Shown: positions 1-9,333 of the stretch, piece after piece
How positions within the stretch are numbered: position 1 is the stretch's first letter
Layout of the letters: each line of letters begins with the position of its first letter
Source: Massilia sp. BSC265
Lineage (GTDB): Bacteria > Pseudomonadota > Gammaproteobacteria > Burkholderiales > Burkholderiaceae_D
NCBI RefSeq assembly: GCF_000740675.1
Contig: NZ_JPXI01000030.1
Span: 62,001 to 126,000 of the forward strand
Reading direction: 5' to 3'
Length of the DNA: 64,000 nt
Position numbers and translations under genes: made by a program
Notes under the pieces: generated by a model
The model's input: the letters and a program-made list of their open reading frames with translations, nothing else
What the model was told of the DNA's origin: nothing
Databases searched by the model: none

Positions 1-2249
<2,249 letters not shown>

Positions 2250-2306
2250 GTTGGCGTCTTTCTCGAAAAACGGCTTTACTGGCCGTTTACTGTTGGGCGG
2301 TCTACG

Positions 2307-2312
2307 ATTATA
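2307..2312 (-). promoter_or_regulatory. Candidate -10 box for metH
   Basis: The complement strand reads TATAAT here, about 58 bases before the metH start codon. There is no convincing -35 hexamer at 16-18 bases. An AAACGGC...GCCGTTT hairpin lies in the short leader (around 2267-2287). Placement only; weak evidence. Confidence 0.35.
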
Positions 2313-2355
2313 CGTCATGACGCGGCATCGCTCTGCCGAGGCCGGAATTGCCGAT

Positions 2356-2446
2356 CCGTGTATGTATCTTTATGTATGGATTTCCCCAACTGTTACATGG
2401 CGTTACAAAACCTCACACATCCGCAATCTTTACGTTACATACACGG
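2356..2446. repeat. Inverted repeat enclosing iterated GTTACA boxes
   Basis: CCGTGTATGTA (2356-2366) is the exact reverse complement of TACATACACGG (2436-2446), 69 bases away. Between and overlapping these arms lie two TATGTAT copies (2361, 2371) and three GTTACA boxes (2392, 2402, 2434). The array sits upstream of the small ribbon-helix-helix-like gene at 2502 and could be its operator. That role is inference. Confidence 0.5.
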
Positions 2447-2501
2447 ACGACAATTAACGCCGTCGCCACAGTGTTGGCGGAGCTTTTAACGGGATGATTG
2501 C

Positions 2502-2735
2502 ATGAACAAAGAATATGAGCCGGATTGGGATCAGCCGGTGAACCGCATCGAAGAACCGGCTGTCGCCGTAAAGCCACAAACGATCAATGGCGTAAAGCAG
2601 ATCGTGACGATCCGCCTGGACGTGGACATGCTCGAATGGTTCAAGTCGGCTGGTCCGGGTTACCAGACCCGTATCAACCAGGTACTGCGCGAGTACATGG
2701 AAGCGCAGCGCGCGGTAGCATCGCAAGAGAAGTGA
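2502..2735 (+). CDS. BrnA-family antitoxin-like protein (orphan)
   Basis: This 77-residue protein has a polar N-terminus followed by IVTIRLDVDMLEWFKSAGPG and an arginine/asparagine-containing helix ending in REYM. That is the pattern of the BrnA/DUF4415 ribbon-helix-helix antitoxins, which neutralise BrnT ribonucleases and bind their own promoter. No BrnT-like gene lies next to it: metH is upstream and divergent, fmt is downstream and convergent. It could be a solitary DNA-binding regulator, an antitoxin that outlived its toxin, or an antitoxin acting in trans. The iterated GTTACA boxes upstream are candidate binding sites. A rho-independent terminator follows the stop codon. Family assignment is by motif only. 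Confidence 0.7.
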   Translation: MNKEYEPDWDQPVNRIEEPAVAVKPQTINGVKQIVTIRLDVDMLEWFKSAGPGYQTRINQVLREYMEAQRAVASQEK

Positions 2736-2747
2736 TGAAGTGAATGG

Positions 2748-2774
2748 TCGGGGCGGATGCCCCGATTTTCTTTT
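2748..2774 (+). terminator. Rho-independent terminator after the BrnA-like gene
   Basis: TCGGGGC (2748-2754) pairs with GCCCCGA (2759-2765) across a GGAT loop. It is followed by TTTTCTTTT. Confidence 0.85.
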
Positions 2775-2788
2775 GTAGAGCGCTTTGC

Positions 2789-2816
2789 CGTAGGGTGGCC
2801 GGCTTGCCGACCTACG
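2789..2816. repeat. Short divergent copy of the GTAGGGTGG repeat
   Basis: CGTAGGGTGGCCGGC begins this 28-base imperfect palindrome, which ends in CCTACG. It resembles the larger GTAGGGTGGGCGG / CCGCCCACCCTAC elements near 47.7, 57.4 and 62.7 kb but is shorter and more diverged. It lies between the BrnA-like gene's terminator and the end of fmt. Confidence 0.5.
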
Positions 2817-3759
2817 AAAAGCTTTTTCCGGTCAACGGGAAGCTCTTGAGAAACTCCGCCGCAGCCAGGCGCTTGCCGCCAGGCTTTTGAAGTTCAGTCA
2901 TGCGCAGTGCACCCTGGCCACAGGCGACCACGATGCCATCCGGACCCGTCGCCAGCACCTGGCCTGGTTCGCCATCGCCGGAGGCCAGTTCCGCATTCCA
3001 CACCTTGACGGTCACGCCGTCGACCAGCCCGTGCGCCCCCGGGAAGGGATTGAACGCACGCACCCGGCGCCACAGCAGCTCGGCCGGCAAGCCGAAGTCC
3101 AGCTTGGCTTCTTCCTTGCTGATCTTGGCGGCGTAGGTCACGCCTTCTTCCGGCTGCGGCACGGCTTCCAACTGGCCGGCTTCCATCTTGCGCAGCGCCT
3201 CGACGATCATGCGGCCGCCCAGCGCGGCCAGCTTGTCGTGCAGGCTGCCGGTGGTGTCCGTGTCTTCGATGGCGACGCGCTCGATCAGCATCATCGGCCC
3301 GGTGTCGAGGCCTTCTTCCATGCCCATGATGGTCACGCCGGTTTCAAGGTCGCCGGCTTCGATCGCGCGGTGGATCGGTGCGGCGCCGCGCCAGCGCGGC
3401 AGCAGCGAACCGTGGATGTTGATGCAGGGGCGGATAGCGAGCGTGCTGCGCGGCAGGATCAGGCCGTAGGCCGCCACCACCATCACGTCGTAATCGAGCC
3501 CCAGCAGGCGTTCATGGGCGGCATGCGCTTCTTCGGCGCGCTGCGGGTCTTTCGCGTCCATGCGCAGCGACAGCGGCTGCGCTACTTCCATGTCGTGCGC
3601 CAGCGCGTACTGCTTGACGCTCGATGCCTGCAGCTGCATGCCGCGCCCGGCGGGGCGGTCGGGCTGGGTCAGGACCAGGGGAATCTCGAAGCCGGCCTCG
3701 TGCAGGGCACGCAGGGCGACGGCGGCGAACTCGGGGGTGCCGGCAAAAACGACTTTCAT
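2812..3759 (-). CDS. fmt: Methionyl-tRNA formyltransferase
   Basis: Fmt formylates the methionine on initiator tRNA using 10-formyltetrahydrofolate. The 315-residue product has normal length. The catalytic residues are visible: Asn114 and His116 in INIHGS, and Asp152 in EGLDTGPM. The [16 protein letters not shown] loop follows at 118-132. An alanine/glutamate-rich stretch near residues 75-85 is slightly longer than in E. coli and shifts numbering by eight. The gene starts seven bases after the def stop codon, so the two form one minus-strand operon. Their products act at the two ends of the N-formylmethionine cycle. Confidence 0.98.
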   Translation of the reverse strand: MKVVFAGTPEFAAVALRALHEAGFEIPLVLTQPDRPAGRGMQLQASSVKQYALAHDMEVAQPLSLRMDAKDPQRAEEAHAAHERLLGLDYDVMVVAAYGLILPRSTLAIRPCINIHGSLLPRWRGAAPIHRAIEAGDLETGVTIMGMEEGLDTGPMMLIERVAIEDTDTTGSLHDKLAALGGRMIVEALRKMEAGQLEAVPQPEEGVTYAAKISKEEAKLDFGLPAELLWRRVRAFNPFPGAHGLVDGVTVKVWNAELASGDGEPGQVLATGPDGIVVACGQGALRMTELQKPGGKRLAAAEFLKSFPLTGKSFS

Positions 3760-3766
3760 CGGCGGA

Positions 3767-4306
3767 TCAGCGGCGGGCGCTACGCAGCGCGGCGTCGCGC
3801 TCCATGCTGCGCTCTTCCTTCTGCAGCTTGGCCTTGATGCGGTTGCGCTTGAGCGGCGACAGGTACTCGACGAAGACCTTGCCCATCAGGTGGTCCATCT
3901 CGTGCTGGATGCACACGGCCAGCAGGCCGTCGGCCTCGACCTCGAACTCCTTGCCTTCGACGTCATAGGCCTTGCACTTGACGCGCGCCGGACGCTCGAC
4001 GCCGTCGTAGATGCCGGGCACCGACAGGCAGCCTTCGTCGTAGACCTGCTTCTCTTCGCTGGCCCAGGTGATTTCCGGGTTGATGAAGACCATCAGCTGG
4101 TCGGTGGTCTCGCTGACGTCGATGACGATCACGCGCTCGTGCACGTCCACCTGGGTCGCGGCCAGGCCGACGCCCGGTGCATCGTACATGGTGTCGGCCA
4201 TGTCCCTGACCAGCTGGCGCAGGCGCTCGGTGCCGAATTCGGTGACCGGCTTGGCAACCTTGTGCAGGCGTGGGTCGGGGTAGCGGAGGATCTTCAGTAA
4301 GGCCAT
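3767..4306 (-). CDS. def: Peptide deformylase
   Basis: Def removes the formyl group from the N-terminal methionine of nascent proteins. All three metal-site motifs are present in the 179-residue product: GVGLAATQ (45-52), EGCLSVPG with Cys93 (91-98), and HEMDH with His135 and His139 (135-139). The C-terminus is short and basic. It is the first gene of the def-fmt operon and is divergent from the LysM gene. Confidence 0.98.
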   Translation of the reverse strand: MALLKILRYPDPRLHKVAKPVTEFGTERLRQLVRDMADTMYDAPGVGLAATQVDVHERVIVIDVSETTDQLMVFINPEITWASEEKQVYDEGCLSVPGIYDGVERPARVKCKAYDVEGKEFEVEADGLLAVCIQHEMDHLMGKVFVEYLSPLKRNRIKAKLQKEERSMERDAALRSARR

Positions 4307-4569
4307 GGTCGGATAGTAAGAGGGAATATCAGTTCAATAAGAGGTCTGGCAAACGCGGAGGGCGTACGGAAATGCAACACATCGCCGCTCCGGCAGGACG
4401 CGGTTTGTCTTGCTAGTTCAGGGATTTATGTGCAGAATTTGATTCAGTACGGCAACCTTTTGTCGATCAGGAGCGGGTCATCGTGCTGTCAATTTCCAGC
4501 AGACGATGCGCGCTGCCAGCCATCCGGTGTCAAAGCCGAGAATTTACGGACGCAATGACGGACGTTTCA

Positions 4570-5691
4570 ATGAAAAATTTTAGCACAGTCGTGACCCGCG
4601 CTGCTGCCGCGGCGCTCGTCGCGTGTGCCGTGGCAAGCCCGGTCCAGGCCGCTCCAGCATCAGCCGCAAGCTGCGCGTTCCGCCCGAACGCCCCTGATCA
4701 GCATGTCGTGGTCAAGGGCGATACCCTTTGGGATATCTCCGGCACTTTCCTGCAGAACCCCTGGTGCTGGCCCCAGGTCTGGGGCATGAACCGCGAAGAG
4801 ATCCGCAACCCGCACTGGATCTATCCCGGCCAGGTCATTTATTTCGACCGTACGCGCGGGCGCCTGTCCCTGACCCGCCCGGGCAGCGACGGCCGCCGTG
4901 GCGACGGGCCAAACGAGCCGCCCCTCACCAAGCTGTCGCCGCAACTGCGCAGCGAATCGCTCGAGCGCGACGCCGTGCAATCGATCCCGGCAGGCATGAT
5001 CGAGCCTTACCTGACCCAGCCGCTGCTGGTCGAAGCCAGCGCGCTGGCCGCCGCCCCGCGCATCGTCGCGTCGCAGGAAGGACGCGTCTACCTCGGCACC
5101 GGCGACCGTGTCTATGTCAAAGGCAAGCTGCAGGGCGGTAAGACCTTCCAGGTCTTCCGTCCGAGCGGCCCCTTGCGCGATCCGCAGACCGGCAAGGTAT
5201 TGGCGCACGAAGCCGCCTACCTGGGCACCGTCACGCTCGACCGCGAAGCGGCGCCTGGCGTGGATGCGCATACCTTCCGCGTTGCCGAGACGCGCCAGGA
5301 AATGGGCGTCGGCGATCTCCTGATCCCGATGCCGCCGACCCCGGTGCGCAACTACATGCCGCATGCGCCGGCGCAGGCGGTCGACGCGCGCGTGATGTCG
5401 ATCCATGCAGGCGTGAGCTACGCCGGCCAGAGCCAGGTGGTCACCGTCAATCGAGGGAGTATTGACGGACTCGATGTCGGTTCCGTGCTGCAGCTCTATC
5501 ATCTCGGGAAGACGGTGCCGGACCCCGCCAAGAAAGGCGTGCTCGGCTTCGGCAGACAGACCATCAAGCTGCCCGACGAGGAATACGGCAGCCTGTTCAT
5601 TTTCCGCGTGTTCAGTAACGTCTCGTACGGCCTGATCATGCAAGTGACGGCGCCGGTGGAAGTCGGCGACGTGGCGCGCTCACCGGAGTAA
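4570..5691 (+). CDS. Secreted LysM-domain protein
   Basis: A signal peptide (MKNFSTVVTRAAAAALVA, then an Ala-rich cleavage region) is followed by a LysM domain containing HVVVKGDTLWDISG and PHWIYPGQVIYF. LysM binds peptidoglycan glycans. The remaining roughly 270 residues have no motif I can name. Such proteins commonly precede dprA in Oxalobacteraceae and related families. In-frame starts exist at 4483 (GTG) and 4555 (ATG). The ATG at 4570 is chosen because the signal peptide begins there. An envelope role is inferred. Confidence 0.85.
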   Translation: MKNFSTVVTRAAAAALVACAVASPVQAAPASAASCAFRPNAPDQHVVVKGDTLWDISGTFLQNPWCWPQVWGMNREEIRNPHWIYPGQVIYFDRTRGRLSLTRPGSDGRRGDGPNEPPLTKLSPQLRSESLERDAVQSIPAGMIEPYLTQPLLVEASALAAAPRIVASQEGRVYLGTGDRVYVKGKLQGGKTFQVFRPSGPLRDPQTGKVLAHEAAYLGTVTLDREAAPGVDAHTFRVAETRQEMGVGDLLIPMPPTPVRNYMPHAPAQAVDARVMSIHAGVSYAGQSQVVTVNRGSIDGLDVGSVLQLYHLGKTVPDPAKKGVLGFGRQTIKLPDEEYGSLFIFRVFSNVSYGLIMQVTAPVEVGDVARSPE

Positions 5692-5699
5692 ATCCTACC

Positions 5700-6827
5700 G
5701 TGCAGGACACGGCCCCCCACCCATCCAGCCCTCCAGACACCCGCGCCATTGCCGACTGGATCCGACTGGAGCAGACGGCCGGGGTGGGGTGCCGGACCGC
5801 GAACCTGCTGCTGGCTGCATTCGGTTCCCCCGCGGCCATCTTCCGCGCCGGCCATGCGGCCCTTGCCGCCCACGTGCCGGCCGCGCAGGCCGCCGCGCTG
5901 TGCGCGCCCATCTCGTCCGAACTGGCACGGCAGGTCGAGCTCACATTGGCCTGGCTGTCGCAGGCGAACCACCACCTCCTCACGCTGTACGACGCCGATT
6001 ATCCGGAAGCCCTGCGGCACATCTCCGATCCTCCGCTCCTGCTTTATTTAAATGGACAGCGGGCATTGTTGTCCGCGCCCATGATCGCCGTGGTCGGCAG
6101 CCGCAATGCGAGCGTGCAGGGCAGGGCCAACGCGGAAGCCTTTGCCGAAAGCCTGTCGCAGGCGGGCCTGTGCGTGGTGTCGGGCATGGCGCTCGGCATC
6201 GATACCGCCGCACACGAAGGTGCCCTGCGCGGCCCGGGATCGACCGTCGCGGTCATCGGCACCGGAGCGGACCGTGTCTACCCGGCACGCAACCGTCTAC
6301 TGGCGCACCGCATTGCCGACGAAGGCTGCATCCTCAGTGAATATGCACTCGGCACACCGCCCGTTGCCGGCAACTTCCCACGCCGCAACCGCATCATCAG
6401 CGGCATGGCGGCCGGCGTGCTCGTGGTCGAAGCGGCGGCGCAGTCGGGCTCGCTGATCACGGCGCAGATGGCGGCCGAGCAGGGGCGCGACGTATTCGCA
6501 TTGCCCGGGTCGATCCATTCGGCACTGGCCAAGGGTTGCCACCAGTTGATCCGTGAAGGCGCACAGCTGGTCGAGACCGTCGACGAAGTGCTGCAGGCCT
6601 TGCGTGTTTCACCGCTCGTGCGGCATGCCATGCCCAGGCCGGTCGCTCGCGGCAACGACGCCTTGCTGGATGTACTCGGCCACGATCCAATCGAACCGGA
6701 TGCGCTGCTCGATCGTTTGGGCATCGATGCCGGCGCACTGGCCGGAGAACTGCTGGCGCGCGAACTTGCAGGGCTGCTCGAACGCTTGCCCGATGGCCGG
6801 GTGCAGCGCGTGGTTCGAACGGCGTAA
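5700..6827 (+). CDS. dprA: DNA-processing protein DprA
   Basis: DprA binds incoming single-stranded DNA during natural transformation and loads RecA. The 375-residue protein has an N-terminal helix-hairpin-like segment (TAGVGCRTANLLLAAF). The Rossmann-like core carries VVGSRNASVQGR, VVSGMALGIDTAAH, VIGTGADRVYPARN and NFPRRNRIISG, and the GSLITA strand follows. A C-terminal winged-helix-like region covers about residues 310-375. It starts with GTG eight bases after the LysM stop codon, so the two are probably co-transcribed. Confidence 0.96.
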   Translation: MQDTAPHPSSPPDTRAIADWIRLEQTAGVGCRTANLLLAAFGSPAAIFRAGHAALAAHVPAAQAAALCAPISSELARQVELTLAWLSQANHHLLTLYDADYPEALRHISDPPLLLYLNGQRALLSAPMIAVVGSRNASVQGRANAEAFAESLSQAGLCVVSGMALGIDTAAHEGALRGPGSTVAVIGTGADRVYPARNRLLAHRIADEGCILSEYALGTPPVAGNFPRRNRIISGMAAGVLVVEAAAQSGSLITAQMAAEQGRDVFALPGSIHSALAKGCHQLIREGAQLVETVDEVLQALRVSPLVRHAMPRPVARGNDALLDVLGHDPIEPDALLDRLGIDAGALAGELLARELAGLLERLPDGRVQRVVRTA

Positions 6828-7013
6828 ACCCTGAAGTATGCCTGTGCTAGCGTATGCATGCCGCATGGGGCAATGCAGGAAAGAGTATTCTTCTTGAGAT
6901 ATTTTTGTGAAATGTTTGGCCTGTAAATTGTTAAATATCGACAAAACTGAGCGAACGAACAAGGCCGCGAAACAACGTTTTTTACGCGGAGGACGCCACG
7001 TCGCGTGCCACAC

Positions 7014-7043
7014 TTGTGCCTCGGCGAGCTTAGCTGCTACAGT
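7014..7043 (+). promoter_or_regulatory. Candidate smg promoter
   Basis: TTGTGC (7014-7019) and TACAGT (7038-7043) are 18 bases apart. Initiation would fall only a few bases before the smg ATG at 7053, implying a leaderless or near-leaderless transcript. The evidence is weak because only the hexamers support it. Confidence 0.3.
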
Positions 7044-7052
7044 AGCGTCACT

Positions 7053-7508
7053 ATGTTCGACATCCTGGTCTACCTCTACGAGACGTACTATCGTCCTGAC
7101 GCCTGCCCCGAGCCGGCGGCCCTGGCACGCAAGCTGTCCGCCGTCGGTTTCGATGACATCGAGATTTCCGAGGCGCTGGACTGGCTGTCCGGGCTGACCG
7201 AAGCGGCAGTTTCCGACGCCATCGATGCATGCACCGGCATCCGCTATTATGTGGACGAGGAGTACATCGAACTGGGTAGCGCCGCGATCGGCTTCATCCA
7301 GTTCCTCGAAAGCGCCAAGGTGCTGAGCCCCGTGCAGCGCGAGATCGTCATCGAACGCGCGCTGGCCTGCGACGAATCGCCGGTGGCGCTGGGCAAGCTC
7401 AAGATTATCGTGCTGATGGTCCTGTGGAGCCAGGGCAAGGAGCCCGATGCGCTCATGTTCGACGACCTCTTCGGTGACGACGAGCAGGAACCACGCCTGC
7501 TGCACTGA
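7053..7508 (+). CDS. smg: Smg / DUF494 family protein
   Basis: This 151-residue acidic protein begins [13 protein letters not shown], the family's characteristic start. DUF494 (Smg) proteins sit between dprA and topoisomerase genes in many Beta- and Gammaproteobacteria, and their biochemical role is unknown. The frame is open back to a GTG at 7005. That GTG has a GGAGG about 12 bases ahead, but the conserved MFDIL start makes 7053 the better choice. The downstream partner topB is displaced by over 5 kb here. Confidence 0.93.
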   Translation: MFDILVYLYETYYRPDACPEPAALARKLSAVGFDDIEISEALDWLSGLTEAAVSDAIDACTGIRYYVDEEYIELGSAAIGFIQFLESAKVLSPVQREIVIERALACDESPVALGKLKIIVLMVLWSQGKEPDALMFDDLFGDDEQEPRLLH

Positions 7509-7529
7509 GTTCTGAACCAGAAAACACCA

Positions 7530-7552
7530 ACGGGGCCACGAGCCCCGTTTTT
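7530..7552. terminator. Bidirectional terminator between smg and the sigma/anti-sigma relic
   Basis: ACGGGGC (7530-7536) pairs with GCCCCGT (7542-7548) across CACGA and is followed by T-rich sequence on the plus strand. The minus-strand copy has AAAACACC-derived T residues, so it could also serve the convergent relic. Confidence 0.85.
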
Positions 7553-8072
7553 CATTTTTCAGACATTTTCGCTGCACGTCCGATATAGAGGATCGGGCCG
7601 GTCGGACGGCCGATCGGAGAGCCCCCGCGCGGCTCCAGCGTGATCTCGAACAATTGGTTCGGCTGCACGGGCAGCAGCAGCTTGTCGAGCCGTACCCGGG
7701 TTGGCTGGCCAGGCGTGACGAGGCCCAAGGATACCGGTCCTTTCCAGCCCTCGGCCTTGGTCCACAACTGCAAGACGCGCTGGTCGGGGACGGCGGTTCG
7801 GGCCAGCGGCTGCAGGCGCAGCGCGTGCCCGTCGTCCAGTTCGAGCACCCATCCGGGCGCCATATCCTGCGGTGCTGCCAGCACGACCATGTCGCGCAAT
7901 GCCACGCCCAGCAGCCGTGCACCCTCCTGGTCGTACAGGCCGCGCAAGGCTTGCCGGTCCCCCTGGCGCAGGCGCGTAATGCTGCTTCATAGTCGAACTG
8001 GTCGGGTGCTGTCCGCACGGCAGTCCATGGTCGGGTGGATGGGGGCAGGGCGTGCCCTTGGTCGCTTGCCAT
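7552..8072 (-). pseudogene. Relic: ECF sigma factor N-terminus joined to RskA-type anti-sigma C-terminus
   Basis: Read on the minus strand, the first part encodes QFDYEAALRACARG and, after a one-base shift at a run of five C (7959-7963), DRQALRGLYDQEGARLLGVA. This is the start of a SigK-like ECF sigma factor. With six bases in the run the frame would be continuous. From about 7895 downwards the same frame continues into the extracytoplasmic end of an RskA-type anti-sigma factor: PGWVLELDDGHALRLQPLA, VSLGLVTPGQPT and EPRGGSPIGRPTGPILYIG. The rest of the sigma factor, including regions 2-4, and the N-terminal and membrane parts of the anti-sigma factor are missing. An internal deletion of roughly 0.8 kb plus a frameshift explains this. 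Domain identities are from remembered family patterns. Confidence 0.75.
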
Positions 8073-8306
8073 TCACGGTCGGGTTCACGCGGACGAGCGG
8101 CTTTTCTCTACAAGCTGACTGTTGTCACCGTGCGGCAAGCCGATCGGCACCGTTGGGGCAACATGCTCGAAATATATTTAGGCCTTGCTGCATCCATCCG
8201 GCCCTGCGCTGCGTAGTACTGGCATCGAATCATCCGGTTCGACATTTTCGTTCACAGGAGTACCGCGGTTTCGACCCATGAGACCGCATTTCTCAGGAGA
8301 AGTATC

Positions 8307-9224
8307 GTGAAAAAAATCGTCACTATCGCCGTTGCCGCCGGCCTTGCCGTCGCATCCCTGCCAAGCCTTTCTTCCGACAACTATGCCGGCAACAACGGCA
8401 GCAAGCGCGCAGGATCGCATTGCGCCGACCCCGACCGCCGCGGCCATCCCGGCGCACTCTGGGTGGTCGGCTTGACCGACGACATGCAACTGCTCTGCTT
8501 CAACGAAAACCGCCCCGGCAATGCGCGCAGCATCGGCTTTATTAGCGGCTTGATGCGCGGCGATATGTTGGTCGGCATCGATTACCGTGTCCAGGACGGC
8601 AAGCTCTACGGCGTCAGCAAGATGGGTGGTGTGTACATGCTCGACCTGCGCAATGCCATGGCCAGCAAGGTCAGCCAGCTGTCGGTGATGCTCGAAGGGA
8701 CCTCGTTCGGCGTGGATTTCAACCCGGCGGCGGACCGCTTGCGCGTCGTCAGCGATACCGGGCAGAACCTGCGGCACAACGTCAATGCCGGAGGCACCAC
8801 CATCGTCGACGATCCCCTGGATTACCCGCCCGCCACGGCGCTTAATGCTATCGGGCCGACGGCCACCTGGGTCACCGGTTCGGCCTACACCAACAACGAC
8901 CTGTCCCCAAGCACCGCGACCACGCTGTACGCACTCGACACCATGCTGGACCAGATTGCGCTGCAGTCGCCGCCGAACGACGGCACGCTGGCCGCCACCG
9001 GCAAATTGGGCGTCGATGCCGGCGCGGCAGTCGGTTTCGACATTCACAGCACGATTCGTTCGGGGGCGGCCACCAATGCCCATGCGCTGGCATCCGTATA
9101 CAGCGCCGGCATGATGAACAGCCTGTACAGCATCAGTCTGCCGAGCGGCAAGGCTAGCTTGCGTGGCAGTTTCCCGAACCAATACCGCGTGGTCGGCATC
9201 GCCATTCCCTTGAACCAGCTGTAA
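8307..9224 (+). CDS. Secreted DUF4394 domain protein
   Basis: The 305-residue product has an N-terminal signal peptide (MKKIVTIAVAAGLAVASL). The body is typical of DUF4394: LYGVSKMGGVYMLDLRN, GVDFNPAADRLRVVSDTGQN, TTLYALDTMLDQ and GKLGVDAGAAVGFDI. These repeated strand motifs suggest a beta-propeller-like fold. Function is unknown. The start is GTG at 8307 with AGGAGA ahead of it. DUF4394 genes often accompany SigK/RskA-type sigma/anti-sigma pairs, and here the divergent neighbour is exactly such a pair in ruins. The gene looks intact but may have lost its dedicated regulator. A GC-rich hairpin follows. Confidence 0.85.
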   Translation: MKKIVTIAVAAGLAVASLPSLSSDNYAGNNGSKRAGSHCADPDRRGHPGALWVVGLTDDMQLLCFNENRPGNARSIGFISGLMRGDMLVGIDYRVQDGKLYGVSKMGGVYMLDLRNAMASKVSQLSVMLEGTSFGVDFNPAADRLRVVSDTGQNLRHNVNAGGTTIVDDPLDYPPATALNAIGPTATWVTGSAYTNNDLSPSTATTLYALDTMLDQIALQSPPNDGTLAATGKLGVDAGAAVGFDIHSTIRSGAATNAHALASVYSAGMMNSLYSISLPSGKASLRGSFPNQYRVVGIAIPLNQL

Positions 9225-9258
9225 GGCAACTGAACACGGGGTCACATCCGGAACAGGA

Positions 9259-9289
9259 AAACGGGGCCAGCTCATACAAAGCCCCGTTT
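9259..9289 (+). terminator. Terminator-like hairpin after the DUF4394 gene
   Basis: AAACGGGGC (9259-9267) pairs with GCCCCGTTT (9281-9289). The T-tract is short. Confidence 0.6.
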
Positions 9290-9298
9290 CATGTGCGT

Positions 9299-9330
9299 GA
9301 TCCGGCAGCGCCCGCAGGCGCCGCCGGATC
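9299..9330. terminator. Hairpin at the end of the phosphoesterase gene
   Basis: GATCCGGC (9299-9306) pairs with GCCGGATC (9323-9330). It lies three bases beyond the minus-strand phosphoesterase stop codon. There is no clear T-run, so termination is uncertain. Confidence 0.5.
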
Positions 9331-9333
9331 ACG

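Noticed and set aside
2250..2501. Cobalamin or SAH riboswitch upstream of metH
   Set aside because: No B12-box or SAH aptamer core is visible. Only a small AAACGGC/GCCGTTT hairpin is present.
6609..8072. 487-codon minus-strand open frame across dprA, smg and the sigma relic
   Set aside because: Only its first roughly 38 codons belong to a real protein (the sigma factor start). The rest is antisense to smg and dprA.
8073..8306. SigK-type promoter motif upstream of the DUF4394 gene
   Set aside because: CCATCC occurs at 8194-8199 and TCGAAT at 8225-8230, but the spacing (25 bases) is too long for a known ECF promoter.
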